A DNA stretch of 46,020 nucleotides from Gammaproteobacteria bacterium (GTDB lineage: Bacteria > Pseudomonadota > Gammaproteobacteria > Arenicellales > UBA868): the NCBI GenBank assembly GCA_022451485.1, contig JAKUQS010000023.1, positions 1 through 46,020 on the forward strand. Reading direction: 5' to 3'. This document shows positions 36,052 through 45,232 of the stretch, piece by piece. The notes under the pieces were generated by a model, which was given only the letters and a program-made list of their open reading frames with translations, ran no database searches and was not told the DNA's origin. The translations under genes were made by a program, and so were the position numbers. The first letter of the stretch is position 1, and each line of letters begins with the position of its first letter.

Positions 36052-37395
36052 ATGAGTACTTCTGAACAAATTCTGCTGCCGGACATCGGCGACTTCGATT
36101 CAGTCGATGTGATTGAGGTTCTAGTTGAACCTGGGGATGTGATCGAAAAAGAAACACCGCTAATCACCCTTGAGAGCGATAAGGCAACGATGGACCTGCC
36201 AGCACCTTTTAGTGGCACCGTGACTGAAATGGTCGTTAACGTCGGGGATAAAATTGCTCGGGGCAGCCTCATCGCTGTGATTCAAACTGATATCAGCGAA
36301 ACCGCGCCCGGCCGATCAACCACCACAGAAACCCCGGAAGAGTCCGCGATCGATGCACTCCCGATTCAGGACAATACCGAACCGGCCAACCCGCCATCAC
36401 ACCAACCGCCAAGTGCCACGAGAGCTGCTGAACATCAGCCGCCACCTTCGCTGCCGCCCCTCCCAACCGGGCCAACTGGCGCCGTACTTGCCAGCCCAGC
36501 GGTTCGCCGTCTGGCACGTGAACTCGGTGTCAACCTGGATCAAGTCGAGGGTTCAGGACGGAAGAGTCGAATCCTGAAGGAAGATCTCTCCCAGTTCGTC
36601 AAATCGGCTCTTTCTGTAGCGGACGCCGGTCCGATCAAAAGCGACGTCGGGCATCCTTCAGAGAGCGGAATCCCAACGCTACCGACAGTCGACTTCAGTC
36701 GCTGGGGCAATATTGACCGACAGCCGTTATCGCGCATCCAAAAAATTTCCAGCGCGCACCTGCATCGGGCCTGGCTCAACGTACCGCACGTCACACAGCA
36801 CGAAGAAGCCGACGTCACAGAACTTGAAAAATTTCGCGCCTCATTAACCAAAGAAGCCGACGGCGCCGATGTGCGTTTAACCCTACTGGCATTCATCCTC
36901 AAAGCCACCGCCGCAGCGCTGGCCCACTTCCCCCGGTTTAACGCATCCCTAGACGGTGACCATATTATTCTTAAGCGCTATTGCCACATTGGTGTCGCTG
37001 TCGATACCCACCAGGGCCTACTTGTCCCGGTCATTCGTGACGTCGATACCAAAGGCGTTCTGCAACTCGCCGAGGCCCTGACTGACATCAGCCAACGCGC
37101 CCGCGACGAGCAACTTAGACCAGATGATCTCCAAGGAGGTTGCTTTACGATCTCTAGCCTTGGCGGTATCGGTGGCACTGCTTTCACACCGATCGTCAAT
37201 GCCCCCGAAGTGGCTATTCTCGGTGTTGCACGAAAACGCGTGGTTCCGTTGTGGGACGGCGAGGCGTTCCAACCTCGATCGGTGCTGCCACTGAGCCTTT
37301 CATATGACCATCGAGCCATTGATGGTGCCGAAGGAGCACGCTTTGTGGTCTACCTAAAATCCCTTCTTGAAGACATAGGGCGTGTCCTACTTTAG
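36052..37395 (+). CDS. aceF: Pyruvate dehydrogenase E2, dihydrolipoamide acetyltransferase
   Basis: E2 takes the acetyl group from E1 on a swinging lipoyl arm and moves it to CoA. Domain order: one lipoyl domain (1-80, Lys44 in ESDKATMD), a Pro/Thr-rich linker (about 85-140), the subunit-binding domain (about 144-184, ASPAVRRLAREL), a second linker, and the catalytic domain (about 220-447) with His420 and Asp424 in DHRAIDG. Only one lipoyl domain is present against three in E. coli, giving 447 residues. The operon order aceE-aceF-lpd is standard. Confidence 0.97.
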   Translation: MSTSEQILLPDIGDFDSVDVIEVLVEPGDVIEKETPLITLESDKATMDLPAPFSGTVTEMVVNVGDKIARGSLIAVIQTDISETAPGRSTTTETPEESAIDALPIQDNTEPANPPSHQPPSATRAAEHQPPPSLPPLPTGPTGAVLASPAVRRLARELGVNLDQVEGSGRKSRILKEDLSQFVKSALSVADAGPIKSDVGHPSESGIPTLPTVDFSRWGNIDRQPLSRIQKISSAHLHRAWLNVPHVTQHEEADVTELEKFRASLTKEADGADVRLTLLAFILKATAAALAHFPRFNASLDGDHIILKRYCHIGVAVDTHQGLLVPVIRDVDTKGVLQLAEALTDISQRARDEQLRPDDLQGGCFTISSLGGIGGTAFTPIVNAPEVAILGVARKRVVPLWDGEAFQPRSVLPLSLSYDHRAIDGAEGARFVVYLKSLLEDIGRVLL

Positions 37396-37421
37396 GCCGG
37401 GTTTCACTGGAACTTTTACTC

Positions 37422-39164
37422 ATGACCAACACTCTGACAATTGAACTGCCCGATATCGGTGATGTCGACAGCGTCGACGTGGTTGAAATTATCGTGAGCG
37501 TCGGGCAACGCGTTGAGGTCGAATCGCCTTTAATCACTCTGGAAAGTGATAAAGCCACCATGGATTTACCCTCAACAACAGCCGGTACGGTGACCACTAT
37601 TCTGGTTCAGGTCGGCGATGTCATTTCGAAAGGCTCCCCCGTACTTATCCTTGAAACTGATGCAACACACAGTGTGCCGCCAGCTAAGGACTCTGACTCA
37701 CAAACTACGCCGCCAAAAGTTGCTGCGGACAATGTGCCCATCAGCAATGCGGACCACGAGTTTGACCTGGTGGTGGTGGGGTCAGGACCAGGCGGCTATA
37801 CGGCAGCTTTTCGGGCAGCTGACCTGGGTCTTAACACTGCGCTGGTGGAACAGTTTCCCGTACTCGGCGGAGTGTGCCTTAACGTCGGGTGCATTCCCTC
37901 GAAAGCCTTGCTACACGCGGCTCGTGTCATTACCGAAGCTGATGAGATGCAGGCATTTGGCGTCAGCTTTGGTCAACCCACCATCGATCTCAATCGATTA
38001 CGGCAATGGAAACAACAAATCGTCGGACAATTAACCGGTGGCCTCAACGGCCTCGCCAAACAACGGAAGGTCACCGTGCTCCGAGGAGAAGGACGTTTCC
38101 AATCACCAAACCACCTCCTCGTTAACGACAACGACAGTGCCACGACCGTTCAGTTCAAACAGGCCATTATCGCGACGGGCTCACGTCCCACGCAGCTGCC
38201 CGGTCTACCGAATGACGATCGCATCATCGATTCCACCGGCGCACTGGCGCTGGTAGATATACCCGAACGCCTACTGGTCATCGGCGGCGGCATCATTGGT
38301 CTGGAAATGGCGACCGTGTATGCGGCGCTCGGAACCGATGTCACCGTGGTCGAGATGCTGGACCAATTAATGACCGGTGCCGATCCTGATTTGGTACGAC
38401 CCCTGCAACGGTGTCTCAAAACGCAGGTGAGCGACATCTACCTATCAACCCGTGTGCGATCCATCGAGGCGACCGATGACGCACTGGTCGTGTCATTCGA
38501 TGGTGCTGAAGCACCTGCGGAAGATCGCTTCGACCGCGTACTCGTTGCCATCGGGCGTCAACCGAACGGTGCTCATGTGGATGCAGATCGTGCTGGCGTG
38601 ACCATTAATGAACGCGGCTTTATTGCAGTCGATCGCCAACAGCGTACTAATGTTCCGCATATTTTTGCTATCGGTGACGTCGTGGGTCAGCCGATGCTGG
38701 CACATAAGGCCACCCATGAAGGCAAAGTGGCTGCTGAAGTGGCCGCAGGCGAAGCCAGCGCGTTCGATTCGACATTGATCCCATCCGTTGCCTATACCGA
38801 CCCTGAGGTCGCCTGGGTCGGACTGACCGAGCATGAAGCCAAGGCTCAGTCGATCAACTACGAAAAAAGCGCTTTCCCATGGGCAGCCAGTGGCCGTGCA
38901 CTCGGTATGGGGCGCAGCGAGGGTATGACCAAATTACTGTTCGATCCGGACAGTCACCGAATCCTGGGTGCCGGGATCGTTGGCCCCAACGCCGGTGAAT
39001 TGATCGCCGAAGTAACTCTGGCCATAGAAATGGGTTGTGAAGCAGGGGACATTGGCCTCACAATTCATCCCCACCCAACGCTGTCGGAGACCGTCGCATT
39101 GGCAGCAGAGGCCTTCGAGGGGACCATTACCGACCTGTACTTGCCTCGACAGAAGAAATCCTGA
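37422..39164 (+). CDS. lpd: Dihydrolipoamide dehydrogenase (E3) with N-terminal lipoyl domain
   Basis: E3 reoxidises the lipoyl group and makes NADH, using FAD. The first 80 residues are a lipoyl domain with Lys44 in ESDKATMD, near-identical in layout to that of the E2 upstream. A linker (about 83-112) leads to the flavoprotein with GSGPGGY (120-126), redox-active Cys152 and Cys157 (GGVCLNVGCIPSK), the NAD motif GGGIIGLEMA and the C-terminal His-Glu dyad in HPHPTLSE. Such fused E3 occurs in Neisseria and betaproteobacteria. The total of 580 residues is normal for this type. Confidence 0.97.
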   Translation: MTNTLTIELPDIGDVDSVDVVEIIVSVGQRVEVESPLITLESDKATMDLPSTTAGTVTTILVQVGDVISKGSPVLILETDATHSVPPAKDSDSQTTPPKVAADNVPISNADHEFDLVVVGSGPGGYTAAFRAADLGLNTALVEQFPVLGGVCLNVGCIPSKALLHAARVITEADEMQAFGVSFGQPTIDLNRLRQWKQQIVGQLTGGLNGLAKQRKVTVLRGEGRFQSPNHLLVNDNDSATTVQFKQAIIATGSRPTQLPGLPNDDRIIDSTGALALVDIPERLLVIGGGIIGLEMATVYAALGTDVTVVEMLDQLMTGADPDLVRPLQRCLKTQVSDIYLSTRVRSIEATDDALVVSFDGAEAPAEDRFDRVLVAIGRQPNGAHVDADRAGVTINERGFIAVDRQQRTNVPHIFAIGDVVGQPMLAHKATHEGKVAAEVAAGEASAFDSTLIPSVAYTDPEVAWVGLTEHEAKAQSINYEKSAFPWAASGRALGMGRSEGMTKLLFDPDSHRILGAGIVGPNAGELIAEVTLAIEMGCEAGDIGLTIHPHPTLSETVALAAEAFEGTITDLYLPRQKKS

Positions 39165-39205
39165 ATCCCTGCGAACCACACCAACTAGCGTTCCGCGGTG
39201 ACGAT

Positions 39206-39610
39206 CTAAACCTGTTCGAGTTCGATCAGAGTGCCACAAAAGTCCTTTGGGTGAAGAAACAACACCGGCTTGCCGTGCGCGCCGACACGAGGCTCCCCAT
39301 CACCCAATACCCGGCAGCCATCGCGCTGGAGCCGGTTACGAGCGGCATGAATATCTTCGACCTCGTAACACACATGGTGAATACCCCCATCCGGATGTCG
39401 CTCAAGGAAGCGCGCAATAGGTGACCCCGCCCCCAGTGGATGAAGCAATTCCACTTTGGTATTACCCAGTTCTACGAAGATGGTCACTACCCCATGCTCA
39501 GGAAGTTCGACAGGCATCGACACGCTCGCACCCAGGGTATCTCGGTAAAGTCGTGCCGCCGCATCGAGATCAGGGACGACCATTGCTACGTGATTAAGAT
39601 GACCAATCAT
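39206..39610 (-). CDS. mce: Methylmalonyl-CoA epimerase
   Basis: The enzyme interconverts (R)- and (S)-methylmalonyl-CoA. The 134-residue protein has the two glyoxalase-fold modules, with metal ligands His7, the His pair of GGIHHVCYEV and the late Glu in LIELEQV. ATG 39610 has AGGTA close by. The gene lies nine bases downstream of meaB on the same strand and converges on lpd. Confidence 0.94.
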   Translation of the reverse strand: MIGHLNHVAMVVPDLDAAARLYRDTLGASVSMPVELPEHGVVTIFVELGNTKVELLHPLGAGSPIARFLERHPDGGIHHVCYEVEDIHAARNRLQRDGCRVLGDGEPRVGAHGKPVLFLHPKDFCGTLIELEQV

Positions 39611-39619
39611 TACCTGCGC

Positions 39620-40609
39620 TCAGTGTGACTTTTTCAAAGAGGAATCTAACAAGCGACTTGCGCCAGCTGTACCTGATAAGTTGCCAGCGACAACCTTCTC
39701 TTCAATCTCCCTCGCGCGAGCTTCAAGTGCCGGGTCACAAAAAAACCGTTCCAGCAGGCCTTGGCGGATTTCTTCCCACAGCCATTCCCGCGCCTGATCG
39801 TTGCGGCGCTCCCGCCGTGCTCCCGATTCGAGCACACACGCACCAAACCGCATGATAGTTTCCAACATGTCGTCAATACCTTCGCTAGTTAACGCAGACA
39901 CGCCCATTACGGGGACGGTCCAGTCGATCGTGTGGCTAGGCATCAAACGGAGTGCCTGCGAGAATTCGGCCACGGTGCGTTGCCCGGCCGCAGCGAGTTC
40001 TCCATCACATTTATTCACCGCGACCAGATCCACCAATTCCATCACGCCGCGCTTGATCCCCTGAAGCTCATCCCCGGCACCTGGCAACAATAACAGCACA
40101 AACATATCAGTCATGCTAGCGACGTGTAGTTCAGACTGGCCAACACCTACCGTTTCAACCATGATGAAATCAAACCCCGCGGCCTCACAAAGATAAATTG
40201 CCTCGCGAGTCCCCGGTGCCACACCCCCGGCACGGCCCACTGTTGGAGACGGCCGCACAAATGCTTGCGGTTGATGGGACAGTGTCGCCATGCGGGTCTT
40301 GTCTCCAAGGATCGATCCGCCGCTGATGGTGGAACTCGGATCAACGCTAAGCACCGCGACCCGACGGCCGCAGTCGATTGCGGCATTACCCAATGCCTCA
40401 ATCACGGTCGATTTTCCAGCGCCAGGCACACCGGTAATACCGACCCTGAGTGCACCACCCGCTAGCGGCATCACGCGGGACAAAACTGCTCCTGCATCTT
40501 CTCTATCCTCGACACGTCGCGACTCCACTAGCGTAATGCTTCTCGCTAATGCCCGACGGTCGCCGCCCATCAGTGCCTCGACCAGATCGTCTATCCTACC
40601 CTGGCTCAT
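39620..40609 (-). CDS. meaB: Methylmalonyl-CoA mutase-associated GTPase MeaB (ArgK)
   Basis: MeaB protects and reloads the B12-dependent methylmalonyl-CoA mutase. The 329-residue chain has the G1 loop GVPGAGKST (60-68), the ETVGVGQSE switch block and the NKCDGE base motif. The ATG overlaps the stop of the carboxylase gene (TCAT at 40606-40609), a sign of translational coupling. No mutase gene is in the window. Confidence 0.96.
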   Translation of the reverse strand: MSQGRIDDLVEALMGGDRRALARSITLVESRRVEDREDAGAVLSRVMPLAGGALRVGITGVPGAGKSTVIEALGNAAIDCGRRVAVLSVDPSSTISGGSILGDKTRMATLSHQPQAFVRPSPTVGRAGGVAPGTREAIYLCEAAGFDFIMVETVGVGQSELHVASMTDMFVLLLLPGAGDELQGIKRGVMELVDLVAVNKCDGELAAAGQRTVAEFSQALRLMPSHTIDWTVPVMGVSALTSEGIDDMLETIMRFGACVLESGARRERRNDQAREWLWEEIRQGLLERFFCDPALEARAREIEEKVVAGNLSGTAGASRLLDSSLKKSH

Positions 40610-42588
40610 TCCCCATCCGGTTCAAACTCAATAATCGGTTGATCCACGTCCAAAGTCTCCCCAGGGCTTGCGTGCACTGCGGCTACGACTGCATCACGTT
40701 CTACTCGAAGAGAGTTTTCCATTTTCATGGCTTCGATGATGGCCACCTCATCACCGGCATTGACCGAATCTCCCACTCTCACTGCAATTGAAACCAGCAA
40801 TCCAGGCATCGGGGATCGCACATAATTTGTCAACTCTGACGATATCTTAGTCGGCATCTTGTCGAGCAGGGCATCGACATGCATCGGTAACACCCGCAGC
40901 GACAGCAAGATCGATCCGTGTTGCATGCGATAACCCATTTCATGGCAATCAAATTGGGCAAAAAATTCGGCGCCGTCGATTTCAAATGCCACCACTGGCT
41001 GCGGCGGCCACCACCCCGTTTTAATGACCATGAGCTCACCCCCGAGTAACACCTCATAACCCTGGCGGGTTTCAAGCACCTCTACCTGTTCACGCGAGTC
41101 ATCCAAACGCACGCTGTACTCCCACCGACCCGGGGACACGATGTCATTAACCACCGCCCGCCTCTCGAGTCGATGATGCAGAACAGCCGCCAGCCCGACC
41201 ATACGGCGCCGCACCTCATTGCTCGGCACCAGCGCCCCAAAACCATCGGGAAAGGTCTGGTCAATAAAACCCGTAGATAAAGACCCCGTAAAGAATCGTT
41301 CGTGCTCAAATAATGCTGCCAAAGCTAATCGGTTAGTTACCACACCATCGATTCGGAACTGATCCAGCGCTGTACGCATACGGGCAATGGCCTCATTACG
41401 GCTATCACCGTATGTAATCAACTTTGCCAGCAACGGATCATAATAAATACCGATTTCATCACCTTCATCAACACCGCTATCGACCCGGACATGTCGACCC
41501 GCTGACGGGGGCTGATAACGAGACAGTCGACCCGTTGACGGCAAGAATCCGCGCGAGGGGTCCTCAGCATACAACCTGGCTTCCATTGACCAACCAGAGA
41601 TGCCTATATCCTTCTGACTAAGCGTCAAGGACTCGCCCGCCGCGATCCTTAGCATCCATTCAACCAAATCCAATCCAGTGATGTACTCCGTCACCGGATG
41701 TTCAACCTGCAGACGCGTGTTCATTTCCAGGAAATAGAAATCACCACTAGGCTCAACAATAAATTCCACCGTGCCGGCCGAACAGTAATCGACCGCCCGC
41801 ACCAACGCGAGTGCCTGCTCCCCCATAGCCTGACGGCTAGCATGATCCAGAAACGGCGAAGGGGCCTCTTCGATCACCTTCTGGTGTCGTCTCTGGATGG
41901 AACATTCCCGCTCATTTAGGTGAATGCAGTGTCCATGCTGGTCCGCCAGCACCTGAATTTCTATATGGCGGGGCTCAGCAATAAACTTCTCCACAAAGAT
42001 TCTGTTGTCACCAAAACTCGACTGCGCCTCGCTACGCGCACGCTCGAAGCCTTCACGACAGCTCGCTTCATCCATGGCGATCCGCATCCCCTTACCACCC
42101 CCACCTGCGCTTGCCTTAAGCATCACCGGGTAACCGATCACGCTGGCTTGGTGCAATGCGTCATCAACATCTGCCAACGCCTCATCGTGACCTGGCACCA
42201 CCGGTAATCCCGCGCTAAGCGCCAATTTGCGTGAGGCAATCTTGTCCCCCATGACCTCAATCGCATGAACAGTCGGGCCAACAAAGGTGATGCGCGCCTC
42301 ACCAAGTGCCGAGACAAAACGTGCATTCTCAGACAAGAATCCGTAACCCGGATGGACAGCGTCGACTTCCAACTCAACACAGGCAGCAACTATCCGATCA
42401 ATGTCGAGATAACTTTCTGCGCTCGGCGCAGGACCAATACAGACGGCTTCATCCGCTAGCGCGACGTGACGCGCGTTGCCGTCGACTTCCGAATACACGG
42501 CGACCGTTGCAATCCCAAGACGCTGAGCCGTCTCAAGAATACGGCAGGCAATCTCACCGCGATTAGCAACCAATAATTTTTTGAACAT
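40606..42588 (-). CDS. pccA: Propionyl-/acyl-CoA carboxylase alpha subunit (biotin carboxylase with BCCP domain)
   Basis: The protein carboxylates its own biotin and presents it to the carboxyltransferase beta subunit. The biotin carboxylase core (MFKKLLVANRGEIACRIL start, GYGFLSEN, KASAGGGGKGM, EMNTRLQVEHPVTE) fills about 1-450, and the C-terminal biotinyl domain has Lys622 in EAMKMEN. The frame begins at ATG 42651, but the family start is Met22 (42588), giving 660 residues. Its neighbours meaB and mce point to propionyl-CoA; methylcrotonyl- or geranyl-CoA carboxylases look alike. The beta subunit is not in the window. Confidence 0.93.
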   Translation of the reverse strand: MFKKLLVANRGEIACRILETAQRLGIATVAVYSEVDGNARHVALADEAVCIGPAPSAESYLDIDRIVAACVELEVDAVHPGYGFLSENARFVSALGEARITFVGPTVHAIEVMGDKIASRKLALSAGLPVVPGHDEALADVDDALHQASVIGYPVMLKASAGGGGKGMRIAMDEASCREGFERARSEAQSSFGDNRIFVEKFIAEPRHIEIQVLADQHGHCIHLNERECSIQRRHQKVIEEAPSPFLDHASRQAMGEQALALVRAVDYCSAGTVEFIVEPSGDFYFLEMNTRLQVEHPVTEYITGLDLVEWMLRIAAGESLTLSQKDIGISGWSMEARLYAEDPSRGFLPSTGRLSRYQPPSAGRHVRVDSGVDEGDEIGIYYDPLLAKLITYGDSRNEAIARMRTALDQFRIDGVVTNRLALAALFEHERFFTGSLSTGFIDQTFPDGFGALVPSNEVRRRMVGLAAVLHHRLERRAVVNDIVSPGRWEYSVRLDDSREQVEVLETRQGYEVLLGGELMVIKTGWWPPQPVVAFEIDGAEFFAQFDCHEMGYRMQHGSILLSLRVLPMHVDALLDKMPTKISSELTNYVRSPMPGLLVSIAVRVGDSVNAGDEVAIIEAMKMENSLRVERDAVVAAVHASPGETLDVDQPIIEFEPDGE

Positions 42589-42708
42589 ATGTGATACCAA
42601 AAAGAATCCCTTGATGCCTGCGCTGCAGTCTGAAGCGCTCAGCTCTTCCATTTAACCGTATTCAACAGCCACAGGCAAAAAAACCCATTTCATTCGGGTG
42701 GAATCGTG

Positions 42709-43317
42709 CTAATCAGCAAGCAGGCGGGCTTCAGCCTGTTTCAGATCATGCGGTGAGTTGACATTGAAAAATATGTCGTTGTGTTCGGAAAAAACTACTG
42801 GCCGCCATTGATGGCGCTCAAACCATCGATCAATCTTGCGTTCACCTGCATTAAGGTATTCGGTCAGATCAGCCAGCAGACGGGTGTGCACAAGACTGAA
42901 TACAGGCTGCAGCCGGTTGCCGTCATGTGCACACACCAACGGTGAATCATATTCTGCGGCAACATCAAGAAAGCGCATGACCAGATCATGGGGCAGAAAT
43001 GGTGAGTCACACGGCACCATAACCAACCACGGTGTGCGGGATGTGACCAGGCCTGCGGCCAACCCTGCAAGCGGGCCTAGAAATCCGGTCATCTCATCCG
43101 TTACTACCTGCCGACCAAACTCTGCATAACGGTCAAGATTACGATTGGCGCTAATCAGGACTTCGTCTACCTGAGGTGCAAAACGCTCGAGCACCCAGGA
43201 AAGCATCGGGCGATTGCCTAACGAAACCAGACCCTTGTCCTCACCGGCCATACGACGCGCTTGCCCACCGGCCAGGACCAGGCCCGTGACAACATCACTC
43301 GCAGTGAATTGGGTCAA
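42709..43317 (-). CDS. mobA: Molybdenum cofactor guanylyltransferase
   Basis: MobA adds GMP to molybdopterin cofactor, needed by enzymes of the DMSO reductase family. The 202-residue protein has the LAGGQARRM nucleotide motif (15-23) with Lys28, the TGFLGPLAGL block and VPCDSPFLP. The start is TTG, with GGGAGG six bases upstream. No molybdoenzyme or other cofactor gene is nearby. Confidence 0.94.
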   Translation of the reverse strand: MTQFTASDVVTGLVLAGGQARRMAGEDKGLVSLGNRPMLSWVLERFAPQVDEVLISANRNLDRYAEFGRQVVTDEMTGFLGPLAGLAAGLVTSRTPWLVMVPCDSPFLPHDLVMRFLDVAAEYDSPLVCAHDGNRLQPVFSLVHTRLLADLTEYLNAGERKIDRWFERHQWRPVVFSEHNDIFFNVNSPHDLKQAEARLLAD

Positions 43318-43383
43318 GATAGGCCTCCCACCGAGCCCCTGCCAGTGAATGCACGAGTCCCGTGGCCGGTTCAGAATTGGACC

Positions 43384-43389
43384 TATAAT
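43384..43389 (+). promoter_or_regulatory. -10 box upstream of bamC
   Basis: A perfect TATAAT stands 79 bases before the bamC ATG, between divergent mobA and bamC. No good -35 lies 16-18 bases upstream and there is no extended -10, so it could need an activator or be chance. Confidence 0.35.
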
Positions 43390-43467
43390 AGCGTTTAGTT
43401 ACAGGCTTAATAAAACTATCCGAAATAAGAGATACCCAGTGGCATTGTTAGAAACCATCGGGGAGTC

Positions 43468-44604
43468 ATGTTGATAAAGCGACTGATCCCCATCACTTTG
43501 ATGTCACTAGGCAGTGTATGGTTGCTTGCGGCCTGCCAATCGCTTGATTCTCTCGATGCTCCAGAGCGGCTTGACGCTGGGTATCAGTCTCTCACCGTAC
43601 CCCCTGATCTCACCGCCCCTAGCGCAAACGAAAGCATCCGCCTGTCGGATGCCGTCCGACAACGTGCCAGCGGTGAGCAACTGAAAGCCTTTGGCGCATT
43701 TAAGAATTTTGAAAAACGCGCTGAATACAACGAGTTTCTTAAGTGGCGAGCGCAAGAAGGCATGTCACAATCTGTTGATTTTTCAGCATTCAAAGCGGCA
43801 AAACAAGAAGCACAACGAACACTCCTTAGCAAACGGGGCGTGTTAACCGCGTTGGATGATAGTGGACAGCAGCTGATACTGATCGATGACACACTGGACA
43901 ACAGTTGGAACCGTGTCGATACAGCCGTCCTCAATATGGGCCTACACACGCTCGACATCACCCGCGCCACCTGGACTTTTCGCATTCATTACGATACTCG
44001 CGTGCCGGCTGGTGAAAGAAAAGGACTAAAACGGCTCGCATTCTGGCAACGAGAACCGATCATTTATAAACTCCAGTTGCGACAACAGAACGAAATGGTT
44101 GTCGCTGCAGTATATGACGACGACCACACCGCGCTGACTGATGCAACAGCAAACGCTTTCGTTGCCCGACTCGCCGTACAGTTGAAAACATTTGCGCGCG
44201 AGCGCGAACAACATGTGGTCGGCGGTCGAAAAGGTGTGTCAGGAATTTCGCTTAGCGAGGGAGCCGCCGGTCGACTGCAATTGACCTTGCCGCTCGGTCC
44301 GACCGTTGCCTGGCAACGCCTTGATCAAGTGCTGAGGGAGGTTGGTTTTTCTGTACCCGAGAAAAATTTAGAGGCACTCGATTTTGTCATCCGTTACGCT
44401 GATCCGGATGCGCCAGACTCGACCCCTCTGATTAAGAAACTTGCCTTCTGGGAAAAAGATGCAATCACACCGGCCAGCACTTATCGAGTGCAATTGTTAC
44501 CTGAGGGAGCCAACACCGTTGTCGATGTGATGAACATTGAGGGGAATCTAAGTGAAACCGGCGATCGAATCCTGTCTTTGATCTTTGAGCGACTCAAATA
44601 TTAG
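43468..44604 (+). CDS. bamC: Outer membrane protein assembly factor BamC (lipoprotein)
   Basis: BamC is a lipoprotein of the Bam complex, which inserts beta-barrel proteins in the outer membrane. The signal peptide ends in a lipobox LLAAC with Cys23. The BamC N-terminal motif YQSLTVPPDLTAP (39-51) follows, then two helix-grip domains (about 130-245 and 265-378). The 378 residues are slightly longer than E. coli BamC (344). Residues about 84-98 contain the segment AEYNEFLKWRAQEG. GGGGAG precedes the ATG. dapA, the usual upstream partner, is absent; the divergent neighbour is mobA. Confidence 0.92.
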   Translation: MLIKRLIPITLMSLGSVWLLAACQSLDSLDAPERLDAGYQSLTVPPDLTAPSANESIRLSDAVRQRASGEQLKAFGAFKNFEKRAEYNEFLKWRAQEGMSQSVDFSAFKAAKQEAQRTLLSKRGVLTALDDSGQQLILIDDTLDNSWNRVDTAVLNMGLHTLDITRATWTFRIHYDTRVPAGERKGLKRLAFWQREPIIYKLQLRQQNEMVVAAVYDDDHTALTDATANAFVARLAVQLKTFAREREQHVVGGRKGVSGISLSEGAAGRLQLTLPLGPTVAWQRLDQVLREVGFSVPEKNLEALDFVIRYADPDAPDSTPLIKKLAFWEKDAITPASTYRVQLLPEGANTVVDVMNIEGNLSETGDRILSLIFERLKY

Positions 44605-44660
44605 CGGCAACGAGCAAAAACCCACCGGGTCTAATCATTCACTGAAACACATCAGAAGGG

Positions 44661-44981
44661 TCAATCACTCTGACGTTGACGTTGCCACTCAAGGTAAGCC
44701 TTGAACTCCTGCCAGCGCTTCCACTCCAGGTACTCGGCATACTCCGCATCGTCCACCACGGGACTTGGGCTGAGGGTCCCTTGTGGGTTTCGAAAGAAGG
44801 CGGTCAAGTTAATACCCGGGCCCTCTTCCATCCTTTGATTGATCTCACCGACAGACGCAGCGGACGTTGCCGTTGACCGACTAGCGCCAACCACTGCGTC
44901 ACCGGTGGAGGCGCAACCAGTCGTCAGCCCCAGCACTATCACCGCCGTGACACAGCACATCCCTCGATTAATCAGATTCAA
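44661..44981 (-). CDS. Small putative lipoprotein
   Basis: The open frame is longer (to 45062), but a TTG at 44981 with AAGGAA eight bases upstream gives a 106-residue precursor with a proper lipoprotein signal: MNLINRG, a hydrophobic stretch and lipobox LTTGC, then the mature chain CASTGDAVV. The C-terminal 30 residues are highly charged and aromatic, with DDAEYAEYLEWKRWQEF, and resemble a BamC segment. No family is recognised. It converges on bamC with 56 bases between the stops. Confidence 0.75.
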   Translation of the reverse strand: MNLINRGMCCVTAVIVLGLTTGCASTGDAVVGASRSTATSAASVGEINQRMEEGPGINLTAFFRNPQGTLSPSPVVDDAEYAEYLEWKRWQEFKAYLEWQRQRQSD

Positions 44982-45166
44982 TGCGATAGTTCCTTGGATG
45001 ATGTAATGCGCGACTGCGACCCTTGCCAGAGTAGCCGGGCCGCGGAGGGGCTGACCAGACACTACTGAACAAACTGTTTTATGCCATTTTGTTGCATTCT
45101 AACGTAAGGCATGGCCTATGTTCGCCGAGTCAGGGAAGCGGGTGGGCATATCCAGCCAGAAGGTCA

Positions 45167-45200
45167 GGGGCAACTGTTGTTATTTACCAACAGTTGCCCC
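45167..45200. repeat. Perfect 13-bp inverted repeat upstream of the porin gene
   Basis: GGGGCAACTGTTG (45167-45179) and CAACAGTTGCCCC (45188-45200) are exact reverse complements with an eight-base AT-rich loop. There is no gene on the plus strand just before it and no T-run follows, so a terminator is unlikely. An operator or a 5' regulatory hairpin is more plausible. Confidence 0.8.
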
Positions 45201-45220
45201 TAATCTTCGTCGTTCTTTAA

Positions 45221-45232
45221 CAACAGCTGTTG
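45221..45232. promoter_or_regulatory. Palindrome CAACAGCTGTTG upstream of the porin gene
   Basis: This exact 12-bp palindrome repeats the CAACAG/CTGTTG half-sites of the hairpin 20 bases upstream, so three to four copies of one half-site cluster within 65 bases. That is the look of a binding site for a dimeric regulator. It overlaps a possible -35 (45231-45236), which would fit repression. The regulator is unknown. Confidence 0.45.

Noticed and set aside
45167..45200. Intrinsic terminator
   Set aside because: The stem is perfect but no T-run follows on either strand and no gene ends just before it.
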